64,000 nucleotides of DNA from Cognatiluteimonas weifangensis (GTDB lineage Bacteria; Pseudomonadota; Gammaproteobacteria; Xanthomonadales; Xanthomonadaceae): positions 244,014 to 308,013 of the forward strand of contig NZ_QVPD01000003.1 of the NCBI RefSeq assembly GCF_003416885.1. Direction: 5' to 3'. The translations under genes and the position numbers were made by a program. The notes beneath the pieces were generated by a model that was not told the origin of the DNA, did not search any database, and saw nothing but the letters and a program-made list of their open reading frames with translations. This document shows positions 23,516 to 31,429 of the stretch, piece by piece (the first letter of the stretch is position 1; each line of letters starts with the position of its first letter).

Positions 23516-24472
23516 TCAGTAGTACAGCGTGACCAGGTGCCGCGCCTGGGCGAAGAACAGCCAGCGCTCGACGAACGCTCCGGCCAGCGCCGCCAGCGCC
23601 GCCAGCCCCAGCCAGGCGCCCGCGTCGATGCCCGGCACCCGTCCGAGCGCGAACAGGCACGCGATCGGCACTACCGCGAACAGCGCCAGCGCCAGCCCGC
23701 GCAGCCGCTGCGCGTGCCTGCGCGCGAGCACGAACGCCATCTCCCGGGTCAGGTAGTTGGCCTCGGTATGCGGGCGCTCCAGCACGCTCACGTTGCGTTG
23801 CGGCAGGCCGAGGGCGTCGCCGCGCGTGGCCGGCAACGCGGCGGCGTCGATCGCGCGCCAGTAATGCAGCTTCAGCGCGCCGAGCAGCGCCGCCAGCACG
23901 ATCCCGGCCTTGGCCGCGGCGGGCGTCGGCGGCGTTCCCGCCAGCGCCGCCAGCATCGCCAGCAACAGGCCGCCGCACAGCAGCGCGAAGCCCAGATATC
24001 CCGGCAGCACCAGCGGGTGCCGCCAGGCCGGGATCGGCTTGAGCGAGACGTAGATCATCGCGGTGCAGACCACCGTCGCCAGCGCGCAAGCCATCAGCGC
24101 GCAGGCGACCGCGACGCCGGCCGCGCTCAGGGCGGGCGTGGTGCCCGACGCGTGCGCGCCAAGCGTCGCCGGCAACAGCGCCGCGGCGAACAGCAGCGCT
24201 GGCACGTAGGTCAGCAGCGCGGCCACGGCCTCGCGCGACAGCCACGAGCTGCGCCATTGCGAAAACGCGCGCCAGGCGCGCAGCGGCTTGCCCAGGTGCC
24301 AGAACGAGGCCAGCAGGCCGGCGCTGGCCAGCACCAGCGCCAGCAGCGTGGCGACCAGCAACGCGCGCGCCGGGACGCCGCCGGCCAGCGCGGCAAGTGC
24401 GCTGCAGAACAGCAGCCCGTAGCCGGCGCCCGACAGCGTGGTGAAGAAGATGACCGAGAGCGCGGGGTTCAT
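23516..24472 (-). CDS. DmsC/SoeC-type membrane anchor of a molybdoenzyme
   Basis: A 318-residue inner-membrane protein with eight hydrophobic segments. It begins LSVIFFTTLSGAGYGLLF, the DmsC signature, and contains SFWHLGKPLRAWRAFSQWRSSWLSREA in the first loop, which is the conserved anchor motif near the quinone site. DmsC-like subunits anchor the catalytic and Fe-S subunits and exchange electrons with the quinone pool. It is the last gene of the operon, separated from the Fe-S subunit gene by a YbjQ gene. See the catalytic subunit for the DMSO reductase versus sulfite dehydrogenase question. Confidence 0.85.
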   Translation of the reverse strand: MNPALSVIFFTTLSGAGYGLLFCSALAALAGGVPARALLVATLLALVLASAGLLASFWHLGKPLRAWRAFSQWRSSWLSREAVAALLTYVPALLFAAALLPATLGAHASGTTPALSAAGVAVACALMACALATVVCTAMIYVSLKPIPAWRHPLVLPGYLGFALLCGGLLLAMLAALAGTPPTPAAAKAGIVLAALLGALKLHYWRAIDAAALPATRGDALGLPQRNVSVLERPHTEANYLTREMAFVLARRHAQRLRGLALALFAVVPIACLFALGRVPGIDAGAWLGLAALAALAGAFVERWLFFAQARHLVTLYY

Positions 24473-24506
24473 GCGCGCGCCGCCGGCGTGGCGCGATCGC
24501 GGCCGC

Positions 24507-24860
24507 TCATGCCGCTTCCACCACCACCGCGGTGCCCGACACCGACACCATCAGCATGCTGCCGCCGTCCTGCACCTGGATGGTCTCGTAGTCCAGGTCC
24601 ACGCCGACCACGGCATTGGCGCCCAGTTCGCGCGCCTGCTCGAGCATGTCCTCGACCGCTTCCTGCTTGGCCTTGCGCAGCACCTTCTCGTAGCTGCCCG
24701 AGCGGCCGCCGACCAGGTCGCGGATGCCGGCGAAGAAGTCGCGGAACAGGTTGGCGCCCAGGATCGCGTCGCCGCCGACCAGGCCCTTGTAGGCGAGGAT
24801 GCGGCGGCCTTCGATGGTGTGGGTGGTCGAGACCAATTCGATGGGTTTGTTGCTGCTCAT
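24507..24860 (-). CDS. YbjQ/DUF74 family protein
   Basis: A 117-residue cytoplasmic protein of the YbjQ (heavy-metal-binding-like) family, recognised by [57 protein letters not shown] and the final [13 protein letters not shown]. The members form pentameric beta/alpha rings and have no settled function. It is inserted between the Fe-S and anchor subunit genes of the molybdoenzyme and is transcribed with them. That position is unusual and may point to a role in assembly or metal handling. Confidence 0.88.
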   Translation of the reverse strand: MSSNKPIELVSTTHTIEGRRILAYKGLVGGDAILGANLFRDFFAGIRDLVGGRSGSYEKVLRKAKQEAVEDMLEQARELGANAVVGVDLDYETIQVQDGGSMLMVSVSGTAVVVEAA

Positions 24861-24912
24861 GTGGGTTCCCGCATGTCGGTTTGCGTTCGTGCTGGGCTGC
24901 TGCCGACGGCAT

Positions 24913-25746
24913 TCATCGGCGCAGGAGCCGGTCGAGCCACTTGCGCGTGTCGCGCCCGGCCGCGCTGTCTTCCGCAGCGGCGTCCGCGGCGTCGCCGTCG
25001 CCCGCGCGCCGCGGCCGCGGCGGCAGGTAGCGGTTGACCGGCTGGTAGCCCAGCTGCGGCAGCAGCGCGACGCCGCCGCGCGCGGCGACCCGTTGCGAGA
25101 CCTCCGAGTCCGGGTCGCCGAGGTCGCCGAACATGCGCGCCCGGGTCGGGCAGGCCTGCACGCAGGCCGGCTGCCGCTCGCTCTCTTCCAGGTGCTCGTT
25201 GTAGATCCGGTCCACGCACAGCGTGCATTTCTTCATCACGCCTTCGACCACGCTGTACTCGCGCGCGCCGTAGGGACAGGCCCAACTGCACAGCTTGCAG
25301 CCGATGCACTTGTCCTCGTCCACCAGCACGATGCCGTCCTCGGCGCGCTTGTAGCTGGCGCCGGTCGGGCACACGGTCACGCACGCGGGCTGTTCGCAGT
25401 GCAGGCACGAACGCGGGAAGTGCAGGGTCTGCGCCGGCTGGGGAGCGCTTGCGACGTGCGTCGTAGCGCAGGTCGCGCTCCCTTGCGCGCCATCGCGCTG
25501 CGCGCGCTGGCCGGTCGATCCGGTCGCGTCGGCAGCCGGGACTGCTTCCAGCTCGTAGCTGTGCACGCGGTTGAACCAGACGCCATCGGGGTCCTTGCCG
25601 TAGGGATCGGTGTCGGTCAGCGGCCCGGCGATGCCGCCGGCGTTCCATTCCTTGCAGCTCACCGCGCAGGCATGGCAGCCGACGCAGATGTCCAGGTCGA
25701 TCACCAGCCCGAGCTTCTTCTTCGACGGCGGCGGCAGCGCGGTCAC
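24913..25746 (-). CDS. DmsB/SoeB/NrfC-type four-cluster ferredoxin subunit
   Basis: A 277-residue electron-transfer subunit with four [4Fe-4S] cysteine sets: [35 protein letters not shown] and CTLC...CVQAC. It would carry electrons between the molybdopterin subunit and the membrane anchor. There is no Tat signal. The GTG start at 25746 overlaps the catalytic subunit stop as GTGA. Residues 70-105 (from AVPAADATG to SAPQP) are an extra segment absent from typical homologues; it coincides with a palindromic DNA repeat and looks like an in-frame insertion. The C-terminal tail is long and alanine- and aspartate-rich. Confidence 0.88.
   Translation of the reverse strand: MTALPPPSKKKLGLVIDLDICVGCHACAVSCKEWNAGGIAGPLTDTDPYGKDPDGVWFNRVHSYELEAVPAADATGSTGQRAQRDGAQGSATCATTHVASAPQPAQTLHFPRSCLHCEQPACVTVCPTGASYKRAEDGIVLVDEDKCIGCKLCSWACPYGAREYSVVEGVMKKCTLCVDRIYNEHLEESERQPACVQACPTRARMFGDLGDPDSEVSQRVAARGGVALLPQLGYQPVNRYLPPRPRRAGDGDAADAAAEDSAAGRDTRKWLDRLLRR
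25441..25482. repeat. Palindromic repeat inside the Fe-S subunit gene
   Basis: GGGAGCGC (25441-25448) pairs with GCGCTCCC (25475-25482), with further pairing inside around TTGCGACG-TG-CGTCG. It lies in the part of the gene encoding a segment not expected in this family, and it preserves the reading frame. Confidence 0.6.
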
Positions 25747-28700
25747 GGGCCAGCCTCCCTGCGCGGCGCGTCCGGCGCCGCCTGGCTGCGGTGTTGCGCG
25801 TTGCGCAGGCGCGCGCCGTAGCGCAGCGGGCGCGCGTCGGCTTCGGCGAAGGCCAGTTCCGGCAGTTGCGGCGCGCTTGCGCCGGCCTGCGCGGCCTGCA
25901 CCTTGCGGATCGACACCCGCAGGTCGAACCACGCCGCCTGTCCGGTGACCGGGTCGGCGTTGGCGTAATCGCCCTTCGGCGTCACGTCCGAGATCAGGTA
26001 GTTGAGCAGGAAGCCCTGCTGCGACTCCGGCGCATCCTTGGCCAGGCGCCAGGCGCGTTTGCGCTTGCCGATCGCGTTCCAGCTCCAGACCGTGTCCGGC
26101 TGCACGTTGGCGGCGAACTTCGCCTGCACGGTGATGCGGCCGTGGTGCGAGGCGACCTCGATCCAGTCCCCGTCGGCAATGCCGTATGCCGCGCCGGTGC
26201 CCGGATGCAGGTACAGGAAGTTGCGCGTGGCGATCTGCCGCAGCCACGCGTTCTGCGAGCCCCAGGCGTGGTACATGAACATCGGCCGCTGGGTGACGGC
26301 GTGCAGCGGGTAGCGCGGTGGCCGGCGTTCGCCCTCACCCCATCCCTCTCCCGCGGGCGGGAGAGGGGGAGCAGGTGCCATGCGGGAGTCGCTGCGATCG
26401 CCCGCGCCGGGATCCTGCGGCTGCAGGATTTCGGCTTGCGCGGATTCGAAGGGCTCGTACCAGATCGGCAACGGGTCGAAATAGGTCGCCACCCGTGCGC
26501 GATGCTGCGCCGGCGGTTGCACCCGGCCATGGCCGAGCGCGGCGAGCCGGAACTTCTGCAGCGGTTCGCAATACAGCTGCAGCACGATCGGCGCGGTCGA
26601 GGCGACAAAACCCAGGCGCTGCGCCCACTCCAGGTAGCCGCGGTTGGCCATCTTGTAATAACGCGCGTGTTCGGGGATTTCCTGCCGCCAGTGGCCGTTG
26701 TTGGCGATGTAGGCGTCCAGCTGCGCCGGGTTCGGCGCCCCCTTGCCGTGCTGGCTGCCGTCGGCGCCGCGCCAGCCGGCGAGCAGGCCGACGCCGGGCG
26801 CGCGTTCGTGGCGCACGATGTAGTCGGCGTAGTCGCGGTAGGCCGGCGAGCCGTCGGCGTGGACCATGCCCGGCAACCCCAGCCGCGCGCCCAGCTCCAG
26901 CAGCACCGACTGGAAGCCGCGTACGTCGCGTCCCGGCGCCTGGGTCGCGGCCTCCAGCACCGGATGCCGGATCGCGTCGGCGACGCCGTCGGCATCGGAG
27001 ATCGGGCGATCGAGCAGGCTGATCGCGTCGAAGCGTTCCAGGTAGGTGGTATCGGGCAGCACCAGGTCGGCGTAGGCGACCATTTCGCTGGCGTACGCAT
27101 CGCTGTAGATGATGCGGGGGATGCGGTAGTCGCCGCTTGCGTCCTTGTCGGTCAGCCAGTGCAGGGTCTCGCGCGTGTTCATCGCCGAGTTCCAGCTCAT
27201 GTTGGCCATGAACATCAGCAGGGTGTCGATCTTCTGTGCGCTGTTACCGGACACGTTGCCGGCCCAGGCATTGCGCAACAGGGTATGCATCATCCCGTGC
27301 GCGGCCAGCGGGTAGGCCCAGGAGAAGGCATGGTCGATGCGGCGCGGCTCGCCGTCGGCATCCACCAGCAGGTCCTCGGGCCCGTGCACGAAACCGAGCG
27401 GGCCGGCGTCCAGCGATCCGTCCTCGCGCCGCGTGCGGCCCGGGCGGTTGGGCAACGGGATCGGCTTCGGGTACGGCGGCTGGTAGCGGAACGAACCCGG
27501 CGCGTCGACCGCGCCCAGCAGCAACTGCAACAGGTGCAGCGCGCGGCAGGTGTGGAAACCGTTGCTGTGCGCGCTGATGCCGCGCATCGCGTGCATCGCC
27601 ACCGGGCGGCCGGTCATTTCCGCGTGTTCGCGGCCCCAGGCATCGGTCCAGGCGATCGGCAGGCTGAGCTTGCTGTCGAAGGCGGCCTGCGCCAGCTCGC
27701 GCGCGATCCGGCGGATGGTGGCGGCGGGGATGCCGCAGCGTGCGCTCACCGCCTCCGGCGCGTACTGCGGATCGAGGTAGCGCTCGGCCAGCAGCTGGAA
27801 CACCGGCACCGCGCGGCGGCCGTCGGGCAGGGTGTATTCGCCGACCACGGCAGGGGAAATGTCGATGGCGTCGGCGCGCGCCGTTGCCCCCTCCCCTGCG
27901 AAGGCAGGGGAGGGCTGGGGAGGGGTTGCTCTTGGCTGCGGAGCATCCGATGCCCGCGGAGCATCCGCGCTAAAAGCCACCCCCTCCCCACCTCCCCCTG
28001 CCTTCGCAGGGGGAGGAGCAGAGGCGTTGCGATCCCAGCACAACGGATGCCCGTCCGCGTCGCGCGCGAACAGGCCGTCATCGCCGCCGCCGGGATTGCG
28101 CAGCACCAGCCAGTGGGCGTTGGCGTAGCGCACCAGGTAGTCCAGGTCGATGCGGTCGCTGCGCAGCAGCTCGTGGATCAGGGCGAAGGCGAACAGGCCG
28201 TCGGTGCCGGGGCGGATGCCGATCCACTCGTCGGCGATCGCGCCGTAGCCCGAGCGCACCGGGTTGACCGCGACGATCTTGGCGCCCCGCGCCTTCAATT
28301 TGCCCAGGCCGAGCTTGATCGGGTTGGAGTCGTGGTCCTCGGCCACGCCCCACAGCATCAGGTACTGCGTGTGCTCCCAGTCCGGCTCGCCGAATTCCCA
28401 GAAGCTGCCGCCCAGGGTGTACAGCCCGGCCGCGGCCATGTTGACCGAGCAGAAACCGCCGTGCGCGGCGTAGTTGAGGGTGCCGAACTGCTGCGCCCAC
28501 CAGCCGGTCAGCGCCTGCGACTGGTCGCGGCCGGTGAAGAACGCCAGCTCGTCGGGGTTGCGTGCGCGGATCGGCGCCAGCCAGTCGGTCGCGATCCGCA
28601 GCGCCTCCTCCCACTCGATCTCGCGGAACTCGCCGCTGCCGCGTTCGCCCACCCGCAGCAGCGGTTTGTGGAGCCGCGCCGGCGAGTAGTGCTGCATGAT

Positions 28701-28883
28701 CCCGGCCGCGCCCTTGGCGCAGAGCACGCCCTGGTTGACCGGGTGCGCCGGGTTGCCCTGGATGTAGCGGATCTGCCCGTCCTGCAGCCACACCTTGATG
28801 CCGCAACGGCAGGCGCACATGTAGCAGGTGGTGGTCTTGGCCTCCCCGGGCGAGGGCGAGGTATTGAGCGGGGGCTCGCGCAT
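25743..28883 (-). CDS. Molybdopterin oxidoreductase catalytic subunit (DmsA/SoeA-like)
   Basis: A 1046-residue Mo-bisMGD enzyme. An N-terminal [4Fe-4S] site is formed by C20, C23, C27 and C55 (CYMCACRC ... LCAKG), and C145 in GGFCSVNM aligns with the molybdenum-ligand position. MGD-binding segments such as WGVAEDHDSNP and the C-terminal dinucleotide domain are present. There is no twin-arginine signal, so it should face the cytoplasm, as in sulfite dehydrogenase SoeABC and unlike DmsABC; a cytoplasmic formate-type oxidoreductase is another option. Two segments, near residues 285-333 and 838-848, derive from palindromic repeats inserted in frame. ATG 28883 is preferred over 28898 because CACAAT lies 6 bases upstream. 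Confidence 0.82.
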   Translation of the reverse strand: MREPPLNTSPSPGEAKTTTCYMCACRCGIKVWLQDGQIRYIQGNPAHPVNQGVLCAKGAAGIMQHYSPARLHKPLLRVGERGSGEFREIEWEEALRIATDWLAPIRARNPDELAFFTGRDQSQALTGWWAQQFGTLNYAAHGGFCSVNMAAAGLYTLGGSFWEFGEPDWEHTQYLMLWGVAEDHDSNPIKLGLGKLKARGAKIVAVNPVRSGYGAIADEWIGIRPGTDGLFAFALIHELLRSDRIDLDYLVRYANAHWLVLRNPGGGDDGLFARDADGHPLCWDRNASAPPPAKAGGGGEGVAFSADAPRASDAPQPRATPPQPSPAFAGEGATARADAIDISPAVVGEYTLPDGRRAVPVFQLLAERYLDPQYAPEAVSARCGIPAATIRRIARELAQAAFDSKLSLPIAWTDAWGREHAEMTGRPVAMHAMRGISAHSNGFHTCRALHLLQLLLGAVDAPGSFRYQPPYPKPIPLPNRPGRTRREDGSLDAGPLGFVHGPEDLLVDADGEPRRIDHAFSWAYPLAAHGMMHTLLRNAWAGNVSGNSAQKIDTLLMFMANMSWNSAMNTRETLHWLTDKDASGDYRIPRIIYSDAYASEMVAYADLVLPDTTYLERFDAISLLDRPISDADGVADAIRHPVLEAATQAPGRDVRGFQSVLLELGARLGLPGMVHADGSPAYRDYADYIVRHERAPGVGLLAGWRGADGSQHGKGAPNPAQLDAYIANNGHWRQEIPEHARYYKMANRGYLEWAQRLGFVASTAPIVLQLYCEPLQKFRLAALGHGRVQPPAQHRARVATYFDPLPIWYEPFESAQAEILQPQDPGAGDRSDSRMAPAPPLPPAGEGWGEGERRPPRYPLHAVTQRPMFMYHAWGSQNAWLRQIATRNFLYLHPGTGAAYGIADGDWIEVASHHGRITVQAKFAANVQPDTVWSWNAIGKRKRAWRLAKDAPESQQGFLLNYLISDVTPKGDYANADPVTGQAAWFDLRVSIRKVQAAQAGASAPQLPELAFAEADARPLRYGARLRNAQHRSQAAPDAPRREAGP
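26344..26367. repeat. In-frame palindrome inside the molybdoenzyme gene (1)
   Basis: CCCTCTCCCGC-GG-GCGGGAGAGGG is a near-perfect 24-base palindrome. On the coding strand the surrounding bases encode APPLPPAGEGWGEGERRPP, a low-complexity segment typical of translated intergenic repeats and not of molybdoenzymes. Confidence 0.75.
27889..28016. repeat. In-frame paired palindromes inside the molybdoenzyme gene (2)
   Basis: Two related hairpins, CCCTCCCCTGC-GAAG-GCAGGGGAGGG (27889-27914) and CCTCCCCCTGC-CTTC-GCAGGGGGAGG (27991-28016), have loops that are reverse complements, so the copies are in opposite orientation. They flank about 75 bases. The gene reads through all of it, giving PPPAKAGGGGEG and later PQPSPAFAGEGA. 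Confidence 0.78.
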
Positions 28884-28889
28884 GCCGGC

Positions 28890-28895
28890 ATTGTG
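28890..28895 (-). promoter_or_regulatory. -10-like CACAAT, leaderless start candidate of the molybdoenzyme operon
   Basis: On the minus strand CACAAT is followed by GCCGGC and then the ATG at 28883. The six-base gap is the same as in several other genes in the window. It favours the shorter start for the catalytic subunit. Confidence 0.5.
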
Positions 28896-29074
28896 CATGC
28901 GGGCGCGGCGGAAGTCGCGGCGCGACGCGCCGGTGCCGCCAGCCTGGCCGGCGGCGCCCCGGATCGCCCGCGACGCGACCGCTGCGGCGGGTCGGAGCCC
29001 GGTCCGGGGACGGGGCAGGCAAGGCCGGCGGGGGGCCGGAAATGGCGACTGCGGCGCGGCCGCCCGGGGCGCGC

Positions 29075-29080
29075 CATAAT
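29075..29080 (+). promoter_or_regulatory. -10-like CATAAT, leaderless start candidate of the WYL regulator
   Basis: CATAAT is followed by six bases (CGGCGC) and then the ATG at 29087. It faces away from the molybdoenzyme promoter, 180 bases distant. Confidence 0.6.
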
Positions 29081-29086
29081 CGGCGC

Positions 29087-30055
29087 ATGGACCGCTACGA
29101 ACGCATCATTGCCCTGCATCGCACCCTGCGCGCCGCACGCTACCCGGTGACGGTACCGCGATTGCAGGACGAACTCGGCTGCTCGCGCGCCACCGTGTAT
29201 CGCGATCTCGCTTTCCTGCGCGATGCGCTGATGGCGCCGATCCTCGGCGACGGCGAGGCCGGCTTCCGTTACGACCCGGCCGAGGGCGAGCGTTTCGAGT
29301 TGCCGGGCCTGTGGCTCAACTCCGAGGAACTGCACGCGCTGCTGGCCGCGCAGCAACTGCTGGCGCGCAGCGGCGGTGGCGTGCTGTCGGGCGCGCTGGC
29401 GCCGCTGCAGCAACGGATCGAGAAGCTGCTGGACGAGCATTCCAGCGGCAAGCGCTGGCCGGTGGAGCGGGTGCGGGTGATCCCGCACCGCACCCGCGGA
29501 ATGGACGAGGCCGCGTTCCGGATCGTGTGTTCGGCGGTGCTGGAGCGGCGCCAGCTGGCGTTCGAGTACCGCGCCCGTTCCACCGGCGAGAAGACCCGGC
29601 GCACGGTCTCGCCGCAGCGCATCACCCACTACCGCGACAACTGGTACCTGGACGCCTTCGACCACGAGCGCGAGGCGCTGCGCAGTTTTTCGGTCGACCG
29701 CATCGGCGCGGCGCGGATGCTCGATGCGGCGGCCCGCGACATCGCCGAGGCCGAGCTGGACCAGCACCTGGCCGGCAGCTACGGCATTTTTTCCGGCGCG
29801 CCCAAGGGCTGGGCCACGATCGTGTTCAACGATCGCGCCGCGCGCTGGGTGGCCGACGAGCACTGGCACTCGCAGCAGCAGGGGCGCTTCCTCGCCGACG
29901 GCCGCTACGAGCTGAAGCTCCCCTACAGCTCCTCGCGCGAGCTGCTGATGGACGTGCTGCACTACGGGGCCGACGCCGAGATCGTGGACCCGCCGTCGCT
30001 GCGCGAACAGGCGCGCGCGCTGCTGGCGCTGGCGCTGGCCAACTACGACCGCTGA
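29087..30055 (+). CDS. YafY-type HTH-WYL transcriptional regulator
   Basis: A 322-residue regulator. An N-terminal HTH_11-type winged helix (RYPVTVPRLQDELGCSRATVYRDLAFLRDAL, about residues 19-49) is followed by a WYL domain near residues 140-225 (LAFEYRARSTGEKTRRTVSPQRITHYRDNWYLDAFDHE) and the WCX C-terminal extension. WYL domains bind nucleic acids or nucleotides, and such regulators are often divergent from the genes they control. Here it is divergent from the molybdoenzyme operon, which may be its target. The start ATG follows a -10-like hexamer by 6 bases. Confidence 0.9.
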   Translation: MDRYERIIALHRTLRAARYPVTVPRLQDELGCSRATVYRDLAFLRDALMAPILGDGEAGFRYDPAEGERFELPGLWLNSEELHALLAAQQLLARSGGGVLSGALAPLQQRIEKLLDEHSSGKRWPVERVRVIPHRTRGMDEAAFRIVCSAVLERRQLAFEYRARSTGEKTRRTVSPQRITHYRDNWYLDAFDHEREALRSFSVDRIGAARMLDAAARDIAEAELDQHLAGSYGIFSGAPKGWATIVFNDRAARWVADEHWHSQQQGRFLADGRYELKLPYSSSRELLMDVLHYGADAEIVDPPSLREQARALLALALANYDR

Positions 30056-30059
30056 GCCG

Positions 30060-30989
30060 ATGCCCGGCGCCGAGGCCCCGAAGATCCGCCACGGCGAGAA
30101 AGTCGCGCTGGTGCTCGGTTCCGGCGGCGCCCGCGGGCTGGCGCAGATCGGGGTGATCGAGGCGCTGGAAGCGCGCGATTTCGACATCGTCGCCATCGCC
30201 GGCAGTTCCAGCGGCGCGCTGGTCGGCGGCCTGCACGCGGCGGGCCGGCTCGCCGATTACCGCGACTGGCTGCTGGGCATGGACCGCAACGCGATGCTGC
30301 GGCTGCTGGACCCGGGCTGGGGGCGCGCCTCGCTGTTCACCGGCACCCGGCTGGTGGCGGCGCTGCGCGAGGTCGCCGGCTCGCCGCGGATCGAGGAGCT
30401 GCCGATCGACTTCACCGCGGTCGCGGTCGACCTGCTGCGCGAGCGCGAGGTGTGGCTGCGCCACGGCGACATGTGGGACGCGATCCGCGCCTCGTTCGCG
30501 GTCCCCGGCGTGTTCACCCCGCACGTGGTGCAGGGCCGGGCGCTGGTGGACGGCGGCCTGCTGGCGCCGTTGCCGATCGCCGCCACGCGCATGTCCGGCG
30601 CGCAGCGGCTGGTCGCGGTGGACATGCACGGCTGGCCGCAACGGCCGCCGGGCCCGCCGGCAGCCGCGGACGACAACGGCAGCGACAACGGCAATGGCAC
30701 CGGCAACCACCGCAACGGCGACCGTACTTCCCGATGGTGGGCGCGGTTCGCACGCCGCGGCGCGCTGGCCAGCGGGCGCGAGCAGCTGGGGTTCACCGAG
30801 CTGATGGCGCGCTCGCTGGACACCATGCAGGCGCAGATCGCGCGCGTGCACCTGGCGCTGGACCCGCCGGAACTGGTGATCCGGATCCCGCGCGACGCCT
30901 GCCAGTTCTACGAGTTCTGGCGCGCACGCGAGCTGGTCGACATCGGCCGCGACGCCGCCGACCGGGCGCTGGACGCGGCCGGGTACTAG
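30060..30989 (+). CDS. Patatin-like phospholipase (RssA-like)
   Basis: A 309-residue patatin-domain protein. The oxyanion loop is VLGSGGARGLAQIGV, the nucleophile motif is GSSSG and the catalytic aspartate is in DGGLLAPL. These give the serine-aspartate dyad of bacterial RssA/YchK-type lipases. There is no secretion signal. An unusual Asn/Gly-rich insert (DDNGSDNGNGTGNHRNGDRT) at about residues 202-221 splits the domain from the C-terminal helices. The gene begins 4 bases after the WYL regulator stop and shares its transcript. The substrate is unknown. Confidence 0.9.
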   Translation: MPGAEAPKIRHGEKVALVLGSGGARGLAQIGVIEALEARDFDIVAIAGSSSGALVGGLHAAGRLADYRDWLLGMDRNAMLRLLDPGWGRASLFTGTRLVAALREVAGSPRIEELPIDFTAVAVDLLREREVWLRHGDMWDAIRASFAVPGVFTPHVVQGRALVDGGLLAPLPIAATRMSGAQRLVAVDMHGWPQRPPGPPAAADDNGSDNGNGTGNHRNGDRTSRWWARFARRGALASGREQLGFTELMARSLDTMQAQIARVHLALDPPELVIRIPRDACQFYEFWRARELVDIGRDAADRALDAAGY

Positions 30990-31000
30990 GCCGCTGCCGT

Positions 31001-31318
31001 TCAGGCGGCGTAGGCGGCGCGGGCGGCGGCGCGCGCCGGAACCCGGCGCCGGGCCTGGGGCGCGCGTCGGCGCAGGCGCGATGCCGCCACGGCCGGCGCC
31101 GGCGCGCGCCACCGCGGCAGGCGGCAACCGTGCAGCGCCCACAGGCTGGCCAGCGGCATCGCCAGCAGCCACAGCCACAGCGCGCCGATCCACGGGTGGG
31201 CGCCGCGCGCGGCCGGCAGCGCCGCAACCAGCACCGCGCCGGCGAGGACGATCCGGTGCAGCGCCCGCACCAGGCGCGGATCGGGAACGATGGGGTCGCG
31301 GACGGGATGGCGGGCCAT
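31001..31318 (-). CDS. Small membrane protein with basic C-terminal tail
   Basis: A 105-residue hypothetical protein. Two hydrophobic segments, about residues 20-37 (LHRIVLAGAVLVAALPAA) and 43-63 (WIGALWLWLLAMPLASLWALH), are followed by a strongly arginine-rich tail. It should be an inner-membrane protein with cytoplasmic ends. The ATG at 31318 has AGAGAC upstream. It converges on the patatin gene and is divergent from the S9 peptidase. No family was recognised. Confidence 0.55.
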   Translation of the reverse strand: MARHPVRDPIVPDPRLVRALHRIVLAGAVLVAALPAARGAHPWIGALWLWLLAMPLASLWALHGCRLPRWRAPAPAVAASRLRRRAPQARRRVPARAAARAAYAA

Positions 31319-31429
31319 GGCGGGTCTCTTCGGAACGATGCCCCGCAGCCTGGCGCGGCCCCATCTCACGGGCTGCGAACCGGCCGCCGATGGTAGATTG
31401 GCCGGCCCGATGCCGTTGCCGGAGCCAGA

